DNA from: Bacillota bacterium
GTDB taxonomy: Bacteria; Bacillota; Clostridia; Christensenellales; CAG-138
Length of the DNA: 64,000 nucleotides
Direction: 5' to 3'
Assembly: GCA_023390655.1 (NCBI GenBank)
Contig: JAEWCL010000003.1
Span: forward strand, 248,001-312,000
The notes under the pieces are model-generated. The model did no database searches. It was not told where the DNA came from and saw only the letters and a list, made by a program, of their open reading frames with translations. Shown piece after piece: positions 33,474-42,577 of the stretch. The first letter of the stretch is position 1. Each line of letters begins with the position of its first letter. The position numbers were made by a program, and so were the translations under genes.

Positions 33474-33741
33474 TGGCCCATTAATAATCCCACGTATGAT
33501 GTTATATCAAATTTGTCTTAATTATCTTAAACCGGTTTTCTCAAAACTGGCATGAAACTCCCCTAAACCTGACATAATCAATGTTTGCTCGAAAAGTGTA
33601 TTTTATTTTCAATGAAGACATCCCACGTAGTATGTATATTCGCCATCTAAAAGCGGAGTTTACGCTTCATATGATCGAGGACATGTGGAGTGAAAACGGT
33701 TAAAAAGAACATTTCCCCAAAACGAGAAAGAGGAGAAGAAA

Positions 33742-34983
33742 ATGAAGAAGTTAAAATTGGGCATGTGTCTTCTTGTTGCGGTACTGCTGTTTGTTACGGC
33801 ATGCTCCAGCACACCGCCGGCGTCCAGCGTAACAACTCCCCCCTCGGAAACCACCCCCGAACCTGCAGCCACCGATGCCCCTGTTACTCCGGCGCCTGAA
33901 CCGGGTGCGGCGCTGGAAGGGAAAGTCACATTCGGCGTGGTCGCCCCCATTACCGGAACAAATAAAATGGTTGGCGAATATGTGGTAAACGGTGCCAATC
34001 TGGCGGCGCAGCAAATTAATGCCAATGGCGGCATTCTGGGCAAGGAATTGGTACTGGTGTTTGAAGACGAGGTGGATAACCTGCAATCCTCGGTAAACGC
34101 CATGGTCAAGATCATGAACTATGACGAAGTAGTGGCGTTTTTCGGATCCACATATTCATCGAACTGCATCGCGGCGTCGCCGAACGTGCTGGAGAAAAAG
34201 ATCACCATGTTTGCCGGCGGTTCCTCGGCCAACATCCCCAAGGAAAACAATCCGTACATTTGGCAGGCCCGCATGACAGATGATAAATCCGGCCTGTTGC
34301 TCGCGAAAGCAGCCATCGAAAATCTGAAGATGAAAAATCCCGCCATCCTCTACTCCACGGAAAGCTTTGGCGAAGGCCTGCGCGCTCAAACCGTTGCTTC
34401 GCTTGAGGAACTTGGCATCGTTGTTCCCGCCGAAAAGCAGTTTGGTTTCGTAGTGGACGAGAAAAACTTCGCGCCCATCATCACCCAGATCCAAAATTCC
34501 GACGCTGACGGGCTGATCGCGATCGGCCATCAGATGCCCGCCGCCATCATCTGCCAGCAGGTAGACGCGGCCGGTCTTGATATTCCCTTATTGGGTTCCT
34601 CTTCATGGGCTTCCGCTGTATGCCGTGAAAATGCGGGCGCAACCGCGGACGGCTGGTATGCCGTAGCTGATTGGACGGTCGAGGTAGCAACGCCCGAAGG
34701 GAAAACCTTTGCGCAAGCTTATCTTCTCTCTTATGGCGCGGCCTCGGATATGCCCGCTGTAACGGCATACGACTCCATTATGCTCTTCAAGCAGGCTTGC
34801 GAACTTGCGGGCACCACTGAGGACAAAGCGGCCATAAACAGCGCGCTGGAAAAAATCGACGGCTATAAAGGCGCAATGTCCACTTACTACTATTCCCCGA
34901 ACCGCTGCTTCAGCTCGAGCCAGTTCCTTACGCTGAATGTGGACGGAAAAGCCACCATGCTTGATACCGTGACCACCCGCTAA
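33742..34983 (+). CDS. ABC transporter substrate-binding lipoprotein (HAAT/LivK-type)
   Basis: A 413-residue lipoprotein: signal peptide with lipobox FVTAC and acylated C21, a Pro/Thr/Ala-rich linker (to ~55), then a type I periplasmic-binding fold starting VTFGVVAPITGTNKMVGEYVVNGANLAA, typical of the branched-chain amino acid (HAAT) family. These proteins bind amino acids but also amides, aromatics and other small organic compounds. The operon context (dehydrogenases, transketolase) points to a polyol, sugar or sugar-acid-like ligand rather than an amino acid (inference). AAGAGGAGAAG precedes the ATG. First gene of the ten-gene operon. Confidence 0.92.
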   Translation: MKKLKLGMCLLVAVLLFVTACSSTPPASSVTTPPSETTPEPAATDAPVTPAPEPGAALEGKVTFGVVAPITGTNKMVGEYVVNGANLAAQQINANGGILGKELVLVFEDEVDNLQSSVNAMVKIMNYDEVVAFFGSTYSSNCIAASPNVLEKKITMFAGGSSANIPKENNPYIWQARMTDDKSGLLLAKAAIENLKMKNPAILYSTESFGEGLRAQTVASLEELGIVVPAEKQFGFVVDEKNFAPIITQIQNSDADGLIAIGHQMPAAIICQQVDAAGLDIPLLGSSSWASAVCRENAGATADGWYAVADWTVEVATPEGKTFAQAYLLSYGAASDMPAVTAYDSIMLFKQACELAGTTEDKAAINSALEKIDGYKGAMSTYYYSPNRCFSSSQFLTLNVDGKATMLDTVTTR

Positions 34984-35005
34984 AGGAAAAGCACAGGAAA
35001 GCGCC

Positions 35006-35070
35006 CCCGGCGGATTCTGGCTGCGAACTCTTTGAAAAACAGGAGATCAACGTTGTGTGGAACCGCCGGG
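35006..35070 (+). other. Intercistronic hairpin between substrate-binding and permease genes
   Basis: CCCGGCGG (35006-35013) and CCGCCGGG (35063-35070) are perfectly complementary across a 49-base loop. The 241-base gap after the substrate-binding gene is the longest inside this operon. Such structures commonly protect or terminate transcripts so that the binding protein is made in excess. No ORF of note is present in the gap. Confidence 0.35.
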
Positions 35071-35224
35071 TGTACCTTTCAAATGCCTGTCTTAGCTGGG
35101 GAAAGGCTCCGGGCAGCCTGAGGATGGCAACCGTTTTTTTCGGAAGCTCCCCGGCAGGTGCCTCACGAAAATTCGTTTTCCTCTGGATAGAACTATTCGG
35201 GGAAATCATAGACGAGGTAGAGAT

Positions 35225-36121
35225 ATGAATGTAAACACGATAATTTCCCTTGGCGTCAACGGCGTTGCCATGGGGATGATATACGCCCTGATGGCGATGG
35301 GCCTGATTTTGCTCATACGCGCGATCGGTGTCATGAATTTTGCCCAGGGCGATCTCTTAATGTTTGGCGCTTTTGTAACCTGTTGGTTGGTCGTGGACCT
35401 GAAGCTTCCGTTGTACCTGATGATTCCTTTTGCATTAGTCTCTTTTGCACTCATCGGTACAATATTTATGTTTACGGTATACTGGCCGCTTCGAAATGCG
35501 ACCTATCCGGCGGCGACCGTTATTTCCACTATGGGTGCTGCCATGGTGTTAAAAGAAATCGCCACGCTCATCTGGGGCAGCCTGCCCCGTTCAATGCCGC
35601 CGCTGATGCGAAACTCCGCAACCGGGAAAGCTGCGGTGCTCCGTATCGGCTCCATATCGCTGCAATGGCAATTTGTGCTTACGATTATCGTGGGTATTGT
35701 GCTTATCGCGCTGGTGTTCATACTGTTTGAAAAGCTGTATGCTGGCCGAATGATGCAGGCTGCTGCGCAGGATAAATACGCGGCAGAGCTTTTGGGCATC
35801 CCCACAATCATCACCACGCTCGCGACCTATATCATCGTGGTGATCCTCGCTTCGGTCGGCGGTTATATGATCTCACCTATCTTTATGGTAAGCAATACTC
35901 TAGGATCGCTGCAATTACGTGCGTTCGCGGGGGTGGTCATCGGCGGATTCGGCAACATTAAGGGGGCTATTCTAGGGTCTATTATCATCGGCTTGGTGGA
36001 GTCCTACAGTACCATCCAATTTTCCCAGTACAAGGACGCCGTGGTGTTTCTGGTGCTCATCGCCTTTTTGCTTGTGCGGCCCCAGGGGCTGTTTGGCGAA
36101 AAGATTGCGGATAAGGCGTGA
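35225..36121 (+). CDS. ABC transporter permease, LivH-type
   Basis: A 298-residue inner membrane permease with about eight helices; GMIYALMAMGLILLIRAIGVMNFAQGDLLMFGAF is the conserved N-terminal block of LivH proteins (NFAQGDL). The cytosolic AAAQDKYAAELLGI coupling loop and GGFGNIKGAILGS motif are also present. ATG with GAGGTAGAGAT before it. Followed 11 bases later by the LivM-type permease with which it forms the membrane pore. Confidence 0.92.
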   Translation: MNVNTIISLGVNGVAMGMIYALMAMGLILLIRAIGVMNFAQGDLLMFGAFVTCWLVVDLKLPLYLMIPFALVSFALIGTIFMFTVYWPLRNATYPAATVISTMGAAMVLKEIATLIWGSLPRSMPPLMRNSATGKAAVLRIGSISLQWQFVLTIIVGIVLIALVFILFEKLYAGRMMQAAAQDKYAAELLGIPTIITTLATYIIVVILASVGGYMISPIFMVSNTLGSLQLRAFAGVVIGGFGNIKGAILGSIIIGLVESYSTIQFSQYKDAVVFLVLIAFLLVRPQGLFGEKIADKA

Positions 36122-36132
36122 GGTGACTCCAT

Positions 36133-37158
36133 ATGAAAAAAAGAATGTTTACGGTAAAACCGAGTGCTTTGATTCTGCTGTGCGCCGGCATCGCTTTTTG
36201 CATCATTGCGCCACTGAGCAACGAAGGATATTCCATGATGGTTTTGAACCTTGCACTGATATATGCGATTGCCGCTTATGGGCTTTCCGTGATGCTTGGC
36301 CTGGGCGGCCAGCTTACATTTGCTGCGGTAGCCTTTATGGGGCTTGGCGCGTATACCACCGCAAATTTATGCTCCGGGCGCATGGGGTTCTGGATGGAAC
36401 CCATGGCAGCGCTTTTGATATCGCTTTTGATAGGCGGCGCTGTGGCTTTCCTGGCAGGAATGATACTGCTCAGATTGCGTGGGACCTATTTCACGTTTGC
36501 AACCATCGGACTGGTGCAGGTGGCATGGTCGTTTTACCTGAGCTATAAGCCCCTGTTCGGCGGGCCGGACGGCATATCCGGCATATCCACGCTGCGGCTG
36601 TTCGGCTGGTCGCCGCAGAATTACAACCAATGGTTTTTCATACTCATAGGCTTTGTGGTCGTGGTAGCGCTGGTGGTGGAACGCATCCGCCGCAGCCAAC
36701 TGGGCCGCTCGCTCTCCGCCATACGCGACAACGAGATCGCGGCGCAGACACTTGGCATCAACGTGTATGTGACGAAGGTGATTGCCTTTACCATTGCAGG
36801 CGTATTGGCAGCCCTTGCTGGCTCCTTGTACGCAATGCACAGTCAGTTTGTGTCTTCGGACATGTTCAACTTCGAACGGGCGACTTCCTATATCATTATG
36901 GCAATGTTGGGCGGCGTGAATAACACGGTGGGCATATTCGTCGGCTCGCTGCTGGTCACCATGCTGCCGGAGTGGCTGCGCTTTATGCAGAGCTACCTGC
37001 AGCTCATCTATGGCGTGGGTGTGATACTGCTTATGGTGTTTATGCCTGACGGCCTCGCGGGGCTCGCCACAAAACTGCTCAAAGCGCTCAGACGCAAAAC
37101 GGCAAAGAAACTGGCGGTTTCCGCCTTGCCCGCCGACAAAAAGGAGGGAAGCGTATGA
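36133..37158 (+). CDS. ABC transporter permease, LivM-type
   Basis: A 341-residue permease: N-terminal YAIAAYGLSVMLGLGGQLTFAAVAFMGLGAYTTA, the GLNLL.GY.GQ.SLG region of LivM, the coupling segment SAIRDNEIAAQTLGINVYVTKVIAF, and MLGGVNNTVGIFVGS near the end. Ten predicted helices, then a basic tail. The stop overlaps the start of the ATPase gene by four bases. Confidence 0.92.
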   Translation: MKKRMFTVKPSALILLCAGIAFCIIAPLSNEGYSMMVLNLALIYAIAAYGLSVMLGLGGQLTFAAVAFMGLGAYTTANLCSGRMGFWMEPMAALLISLLIGGAVAFLAGMILLRLRGTYFTFATIGLVQVAWSFYLSYKPLFGGPDGISGISTLRLFGWSPQNYNQWFFILIGFVVVVALVVERIRRSQLGRSLSAIRDNEIAAQTLGINVYVTKVIAFTIAGVLAALAGSLYAMHSQFVSSDMFNFERATSYIIMAMLGGVNNTVGIFVGSLLVTMLPEWLRFMQSYLQLIYGVGVILLMVFMPDGLAGLATKLLKALRRKTAKKLAVSALPADKKEGSV

Positions 37159-37916
37159 ATCCGATATTGAGGCTGGACAAAGTATGCAAGCGCTTTGGCG
37201 GCGTCATAGCCGCCGACGAGATTACCTTCCAGGTCATGCCGGCACAGATCCACGGACTGATCGGCCCCAACGGGGCGGGCAAAAGCACGCTTATGAATCT
37301 CATCAGCGGCATCTACACGCCGGACTCCGGGAGCATATTTTTTGATGAACAGGATATCACCGCCTACCCCTCCCATGCGCGTGCCCGCATGGGTATTGGG
37401 CGCACGTTCCAGACGCCCAGGTTTTTACAGCGCTCCAACATCCGCGACAATCTTTTGCTGGGAACCGACCTTAACAACCAGATGGGGTACCTCAAAAGCT
37501 ATTTCGGGAAAAAGGGCGCCAATTTTGAAGAAGAGCTCAAGGACGCAATGCGCTATCTGGACTTTACCTTTGATCTGGAGGACGACATCAATGCATTGGC
37601 CTACGGCCAGCGCAAGCAGCTCGAAATCGTGCGCAGCATGCTGTCCCACCCGAAAATCATGCTGGTGGATGAACCCGCGGCGGGCCTGAACAACAAGGAG
37701 ATCGACGACGTGATGGCGCTTTTGAACCATGCGGCCAGGGACAAGGGTATAGGCGTGCTTCTGATCGAGCATTCCATGGATATGATCATGAATATCTGCG
37801 AAAACATTGTGGTCATCAACTTTGGGAAAGTGATCTGTAACGGCGATCCCGAATGCGTGTCCAGCAACGACGCGGTGATAGAAGCGTACTTGGGGAGGAA
37901 TTTGGAGCATGCTTGA
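37155..37916 (+). CDS. ABC transporter ATP-binding protein, LivG-type
   Basis: A 253-residue ATPase: Walker A GPNGAGKST, GIGRTFQTPRFL Q-loop typical of LivG, signature LAYGQRKQLEIVRSM, Walker B IMLVDEPAAGLN, switch IEHSMDM. GGAGGGAAGCGT precedes ATG 37155. Overlaps the preceding gene by four bases and the following one by eight. Energises the importer with the LivF-type ATPase. Confidence 0.93.
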   Translation: MNPILRLDKVCKRFGGVIAADEITFQVMPAQIHGLIGPNGAGKSTLMNLISGIYTPDSGSIFFDEQDITAYPSHARARMGIGRTFQTPRFLQRSNIRDNLLLGTDLNNQMGYLKSYFGKKGANFEEELKDAMRYLDFTFDLEDDINALAYGQRKQLEIVRSMLSHPKIMLVDEPAAGLNNKEIDDVMALLNHAARDKGIGVLLIEHSMDMIMNICENIVVINFGKVICNGDPECVSSNDAVIEAYLGRNLEHA

Positions 37917-38646
37917 GATCAAAAACCTGCACGCCTATTACGGCCCGATTGAAGCCCTCAAAGGGATCAACATGCGCGTGAAATCGGGAAGCATCACTTG
38001 CCTCATAGGCTCCAACGGCGCGGGCAAAACAACGCTGTTAAAAGCCATATCGGGCGTGATCCGGCGCACCGGCTCCATCCAGGCGGAGCACTGCGGGGAG
38101 CTGATCGATAAAAATGCCAACCACATCGCCCGGCAGGGGATCATCCATGTTCCGGAGGGGCGCCATATTTTCCCGGGCCTGACGGTGCATGACAACCTGG
38201 AAACCGGCACTATCAACTGGCACGGCTTCTTTGGCCGCAAGCCTTATGATAAGGAGCTTGAGGAAGTTTATACGCTGTTTCCGCACCTGAAGAAGCGGAA
38301 GGAGCAGCTGGGGTGGAGCCTTTCGGGTGGAGAGCAGCAGATGCTCGCCATCGGCCGCGGTATTATGGCGCATCCCAAGATTCTGATGCTGGATGAACCT
38401 TCCATGGGCCTTGCGCCCCTGGTGGTGGCCGAGCTTTTTGAAAAGATCGTCCAAATCAACAAACTGGGTATTCCTGTACTGCTGGTGGAACAGAACGCGC
38501 GCCTGGCGTTTGAAATCTCCGACTATGCCTATATCATCGACAGCGGAAAGGTATTTTTAGAGGGGCCATCAGCCGAACTTAAAAACGATCCCCGCGTGGT
38601 ACAGGCATATCTTGGGAAGATGGCTTCGGGCAGGAATTGTAATTAA
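37909..38646 (+). CDS. ABC transporter ATP-binding protein, LivF-type
   Basis: A 245-residue ATPase, second of the pair: Walker A GSNGAGKTT, VPEGRHIFPGLTVHDNLETG (LivF-specific PEGR.IFP), signature LSGGEQQMLAIGRGI, Walker B ILMLDEPSMGLAP, H-loop LVEQNARLA. GGAGGAATTTGGAGC precedes the ATG inside the livG-type gene. Last transporter gene; 15 bases before the first dehydrogenase. Confidence 0.93.
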   Translation: MLEIKNLHAYYGPIEALKGINMRVKSGSITCLIGSNGAGKTTLLKAISGVIRRTGSIQAEHCGELIDKNANHIARQGIIHVPEGRHIFPGLTVHDNLETGTINWHGFFGRKPYDKELEEVYTLFPHLKKRKEQLGWSLSGGEQQMLAIGRGIMAHPKILMLDEPSMGLAPLVVAELFEKIVQINKLGIPVLLVEQNARLAFEISDYAYIIDSGKVFLEGPSAELKNDPRVVQAYLGKMASGRNCN

Positions 38647-38661
38647 TGCGGGAGGAATAAC

Positions 38662-39714
38662 ATGAAAGCATTGGTAAAGTACGACGCCGGCCCTGGGAAT
38701 ATGGAGATCCGGGATGTTCCCGAACCCTCGGCAGGTCCCGGTCAAATCAAGATTCAGGTGCACATGGCGGGCATATGCGGCTCGGACCTGCATATCTACC
38801 ACAGCGATATCGCCATTCCGGTACGGCCTCCCGTAACGACGGGACACGAGTTTTCAGGCGTGGTAGCCGAAGTGGGAGAGGGCGTTACGGGCTTTGCCCC
38901 GGGCGATCGCGTCGTATCGGAAACAGCCTACGACTATTGCGGCATATGCGATTTCTGCCGCGAGGGATATTATAACCTTTGCGTAAGTCGCAAGACCCTC
39001 GGCTATTGGTATAACGGCGTATTTACCGATTATACCGTGGTGCCTGCCGGACGGGTGCATAAAATACCAGATTCGGTATCCGATACCGCCGCGGCCATGA
39101 CGGAGCCTTTGGCCTGCGTATGCCACGCCGTTTATGATCTGTGCCGCATTGTACCGGGGGACCTGGTACTGGTATCCGGCCCTGGGGCGATTGGGCTCAT
39201 GGCCATGCAGGTGGCCCGCGCCCACGGCGCAAAAGTGGTGGTCAGCGGCATGGAACGGGATGCGGCCCGTCTTGAATTGGCTAAGCAGCTTGGGGCGGAC
39301 CATGTGGTCAATCTGGAGCGGCAGAACCTTGAGGAAGTGATCATGGGTCTGTCCCAAGGATATGGCGCGGATGTGGTGCTGGAATGCTCCGGTGCCGCAC
39401 CCGGCATCGATATGGCGCTGCGGCTCATTAAAAAGAGGGGCTGGTTTACCCAGATCGGCTTGCCGGGGAAGGTAATCCCGTTCGATATTGAAAAAGTTTG
39501 CTATAAGGAACTGCATTTTTCCGGCTCGCTTGGCTCCCGCAATCATAGCTGGAGGCGCGCGCTAAAGCTGATGGAAGAAAAGAAGGTAATCCTGGAACCC
39601 CTGGCGGATGTGTGTTTGCCCATTTCCCAATGGGAGGAAGCGTTCCGCCGGTTCGAAAGCAAGGAAGGCTGTAAATTTTTCCTGATACCTGAAGGCGCCG
39701 GGGCAAAGGGATAG
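38662..39714 (+). CDS. Zinc-dependent medium-chain dehydrogenase (sorbitol/threonine dehydrogenase-like), first copy
   Basis: A 350-residue MDR enzyme. Catalytic zinc residues C39 (GICGSDLH) and H62-E63 (GHEFSG); structural zinc cysteines C93, C96, C99 and C107; Rossmann motif SGPGAIGLMAMQ near 172. The combination is typical of polyol dehydrogenases (L-iditol/sorbitol, L-threonine type), which oxidise a secondary alcohol to a ketone with NAD+. Its place just after the importer suggests that it carries out the first oxidation of the imported compound. CGGGAGGAATAAC precedes the ATG. Confidence 0.92.
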   Translation: MKALVKYDAGPGNMEIRDVPEPSAGPGQIKIQVHMAGICGSDLHIYHSDIAIPVRPPVTTGHEFSGVVAEVGEGVTGFAPGDRVVSETAYDYCGICDFCREGYYNLCVSRKTLGYWYNGVFTDYTVVPAGRVHKIPDSVSDTAAAMTEPLACVCHAVYDLCRIVPGDLVLVSGPGAIGLMAMQVARAHGAKVVVSGMERDAARLELAKQLGADHVVNLERQNLEEVIMGLSQGYGADVVLECSGAAPGIDMALRLIKKRGWFTQIGLPGKVIPFDIEKVCYKELHFSGSLGSRNHSWRRALKLMEEKKVILEPLADVCLPISQWEEAFRRFESKEGCKFFLIPEGAGAKG

Positions 39715-39737
39715 AGAGAAGAAGGGAGGATGACAAT

Positions 39738-40577
39738 ATGAGCTTGTCACCTGATAAAATTGAGCAATTGAACGCCTTGTGCAAGAAATTCCGCACGGAT
39801 TTGGTGGAGCTTTTGTACCGTATCCAAACCGGACATCCGGGAGGGTCGCTATCGGTATGCGAAATTCTAACGGTTCTGTATTTTGAAAAGGCTTCGGTCG
39901 ATCCGTCGAACCCCTGCTGGGAAGCGCGGGACCGCATCGTATTGACCAAGGGCCACGCGGCCCCCATGCTGTACCGCGTGCTGGCGGAGAAGGGCTTCTT
40001 CCCGGTTGAGGAAATGCGCACGCTGCGCCAGATCGATTCCCGCCTGCAGGGCCACCCCTGCTCCGCGGAGACGCCGGGGGTGGAGCTTTCCACAGGACCG
40101 CTTGGCATCGGGCTGTCGGCGTCGGTAGGCATGGCGCTGGGTACGCGGCTTTCGGGCAGTCCTTCCACTGTATACGCAGTGATGGGTGATGGTGAACTCA
40201 ACGAGGGCACCGTGTGGGAGGCAGCCATGAGCGCAGCCAAATTCTCTCTTGACAACCTGGTGGTGATTGTGGATCACAACGGCGTGCAGCTCGACGGCAC
40301 ATGCGAGGATATTATGCCCATGGGCGATCTAGCGGCAAAATTCGCGGCATTCGGCTTTGCGGTGCTGCATTGCGACGGCCACGACGTGGCGGACCTGGCA
40401 CAAAGCATCGACCAGGCAAAGCAGGTAAAGGGAAAACCAACGGTCATACTGGCGAAAACCGTAAAGGGCAAGGGCATTTCCTTTATGGAAGGCAAAAACA
40501 TTTGGCATGGCAAGCCCATTAGCAACGAGGAATATGCCGCAGCAATGGCGGAGCTGGGAGGAGTGCAGCATGGCTAA
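39738..40577 (+). CDS. Transketolase, N-terminal (thiamine diphosphate-binding) subunit
   Basis: A 279-residue protein covering the first half of transketolase: IQTGHPGGSLS, KGHAAPMLYRVLAEKG, STGPLGIGLSASVGMALG, and the thiamine diphosphate/Mg motif VMGDGELNEGTVWEAAMSAAKF...VVIVDHNG. GGGAGGATGACAAT precedes the ATG. Split transketolases are common in bacterial catabolic operons; the partner follows with an eight-base overlap. Together they move a two-carbon ketol unit from a ketose (phosphorylated or not) to an aldehyde acceptor. Confidence 0.93.
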   Translation: MSLSPDKIEQLNALCKKFRTDLVELLYRIQTGHPGGSLSVCEILTVLYFEKASVDPSNPCWEARDRIVLTKGHAAPMLYRVLAEKGFFPVEEMRTLRQIDSRLQGHPCSAETPGVELSTGPLGIGLSASVGMALGTRLSGSPSTVYAVMGDGELNEGTVWEAAMSAAKFSLDNLVVIVDHNGVQLDGTCEDIMPMGDLAAKFAAFGFAVLHCDGHDVADLAQSIDQAKQVKGKPTVILAKTVKGKGISFMEGKNIWHGKPISNEEYAAAMAELGGVQHG

Positions 40578-41505
40578 AACAATTCGGGACGCATACGGCG
40601 AGAGCCTTCTCAAGTACGGAAAAGACAATGCTGATGTGGTGGTGTTGGACGCCGATGTCGCGTCTTCCACAAAATCCTCTATATTCGGCAAGGAATGCCC
40701 GGACCGGTTTTTCAATATGGGCATAGCGGAAGCAAATATGGTGGGCGTGGCGGCGGGCCTTGCCGCAACCGGAAAAATCCCGTTTATCAATACCTTCGCG
40801 GTGTTCCTGGCGTCTATCGGGCTGATAGGCGCGCGGGCTTTCGGCTCCTATTCCGGCCTAAACATGAAATTCATGGGCGCCTATGGCGGCATATCCGATT
40901 CCTATGACGGGCCCAGCCACCATTCTTTGGAGGATATCGCGATCATGCGCACGCTGCCGGGCTTCCAGGTGTTTGTGGCGGCGGATGAAGCGCAGACCGA
41001 ATGGCTGACGAAGCATGCCATAGAAACCGAGGGGCCCATGTACATCCGCCTTTCCCGGGACGCCACCGCCGATGTTTACGCTCCCGGTACCGCGTTTGCG
41101 CCCGGCAGGGGCATGGTGCTGCGCGAAGGAAACGACGCTTCCATCATAGCCTGCGGCGTGATGGTGGGGCAGGCGCTCCGGGCCGCCGAAGAGCTTTCCC
41201 TTAGGGGAGTGGAAGTCCGGGTGGTGGATATGTTCTCTATAAAGCCCATTGACCGGGAACTGATACTCGATTGTGCAGCAAAGACCGGGCTGGTCGTGAC
41301 CGCCGAAGAGCACAGCGTGATAGGCGGCCTTGGCGGGGCGGTAGCGGAAGTGCTCAGCAGCGCTGGAAGCAGCGTGCCCCAGAGATTTATCGGGACAAAC
41401 GACCGTCACACCGAATGCGGCCCTTATGGCGACCTGCTGCAGCGGTATTGCCTGGATGCCTCCGCCATCGTCAAATCGGTGGAGTCGGCGCTCAATGGAA
41501 AGTGA
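40570..41505 (+). CDS. Transketolase, C-terminal (pyrimidine-binding) subunit
   Basis: A 311-residue partner starting at ATG 40570 (GGAGGAGTGCAGC). It contains VVLDADVASS, PDRFFNMGIAEANMVGVAAGLA (the glutamate of GIAE activates the cofactor), GAYGGISDSYDGPSHHSLEDIAIMRTLPG, and a transketolase C domain (VVTAEEHSVIGGLGGAVAEVL). It is the same size as DXS/TK C-halves in other split enzymes. The eight-base overlap with the N subunit implies stoichiometric synthesis. Confidence 0.93.
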   Translation: MAKTIRDAYGESLLKYGKDNADVVVLDADVASSTKSSIFGKECPDRFFNMGIAEANMVGVAAGLAATGKIPFINTFAVFLASIGLIGARAFGSYSGLNMKFMGAYGGISDSYDGPSHHSLEDIAIMRTLPGFQVFVAADEAQTEWLTKHAIETEGPMYIRLSRDATADVYAPGTAFAPGRGMVLREGNDASIIACGVMVGQALRAAEELSLRGVEVRVVDMFSIKPIDRELILDCAAKTGLVVTAEEHSVIGGLGGAVAEVLSSAGSSVPQRFIGTNDRHTECGPYGDLLQRYCLDASAIVKSVESALNGK

Positions 41506-41512
41506 GACAAGT

Positions 41513-42541
41513 ATGAAGCAAGCTGTTTTGACCGCACCCTATACCTTTGAACTGCGGGACGTTCCCGTGCCGCAGATTGCCCCGGAGCAGGTGTTGCTCC
41601 GGGTGGCGCGCGTAGGGGTATGCGGGTCGGATGTTCAGATGTACCATGGCCGCCACAAATATATGACCTATCCGGTCGTACCGGGGCATGAAGTCAGTGC
41701 CATTGTCCAGCAAGTGGGGGCGAGGGTACAGGGATATTCGGTAGGGGATAAGGTCACGGTGGAGCCACAGGTGTTCTGCGGCACGTGCCAGCCCTGCGCC
41801 ATGGGGCGTTTCAACGTGTGCGAGAGCCTGAGGGTGATGGGCGTGCATATGGACGGATTTGCTGCAGAATTTGTAGCGGTGGACGCACAATACCTGCATC
41901 TTTGCCCGCCCGACATGGACCTGGACCTGATTGCACTGGTGGAACCGCTGGCTGTGGGAGTGGGGGCCGTGAAACGCGGCAATTACAAAAACGCCAACAT
42001 CGCGGTGATCGGCGCGGGGACCATAGGCAATTTGATTGCGCAATCTGCCCGGGCACTTGGCGCGGGCGATGTGCTCATCACAGATATAATGGACGCAAGG
42101 CTGGACTTGGCCAGGCGCTACGGCATCGAAAAGGCGGTAAACACCAAGGCGGTACCGCTGCCGGACGCCATATTGCAGGCGTTCGGACCTAAAAAGGCGG
42201 ATATCATCATTGACGCGGCCGCTACCGCATCCAGCTTCTCAAGCTGCCTCGCAGCGGCGCGCCCCAGTTCCGATATCATCATAACAGGCAACTACAAGGA
42301 CCCCATGCAGCTCGAAGTTCCCTTGCTGCAGCGCCGGGAAGTCAATCTGATCGGCCATATGATGTACGTGCGGCAGGATTTTGCGGATGCCATCGCATTC
42401 CTCAAAGACGGCAGCATAAACGCCGAAGGGATCATTACAAGCCGCTTTGCCCTGCGAGACGTTGTGGACGGCTTTGCCAAGAGCGTAGAAAATGCTTCCC
42501 AGCAGATGAAAGTGGTCATGGATATCTCGGAAAACGATTGA
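41513..42541 (+). CDS. Zinc-dependent medium-chain dehydrogenase, second copy
   Basis: A 342-residue MDR enzyme from ATG 41513, seven bases after the transketolase stop. C37 (GVCGSDVQMY), H59-E60, structural zinc C89, C92, C95 and C103, and the Rossmann motif VIGAGTIGNLIAQSARALGA. It is clearly diverged from the first dehydrogenase of the operon, so the pathway probably oxidises or reduces two different hydroxyl groups. Sorbitol/galactitol-1-phosphate dehydrogenase-like enzymes are the nearest group I can name. Confidence 0.9.
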   Translation: MKQAVLTAPYTFELRDVPVPQIAPEQVLLRVARVGVCGSDVQMYHGRHKYMTYPVVPGHEVSAIVQQVGARVQGYSVGDKVTVEPQVFCGTCQPCAMGRFNVCESLRVMGVHMDGFAAEFVAVDAQYLHLCPPDMDLDLIALVEPLAVGVGAVKRGNYKNANIAVIGAGTIGNLIAQSARALGAGDVLITDIMDARLDLARRYGIEKAVNTKAVPLPDAILQAFGPKKADIIIDAAATASSFSSCLAAARPSSDIIITGNYKDPMQLEVPLLQRREVNLIGHMMYVRQDFADAIAFLKDGSINAEGIITSRFALRDVVDGFAKSVENASQQMKVVMDISEND

Positions 42542-42577
42542 TGGATGAAAATCTAAAATGCGATAGGAGGGATAGCA

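Noticed and set aside
33742..38646. Branched-chain amino acid importer
   Set aside because: The family is right, but the five downstream carbohydrate-type enzyme genes and FadR-type regulator make an amino acid an unlikely substrate; gene symbols livKHMGF were therefore not assigned.
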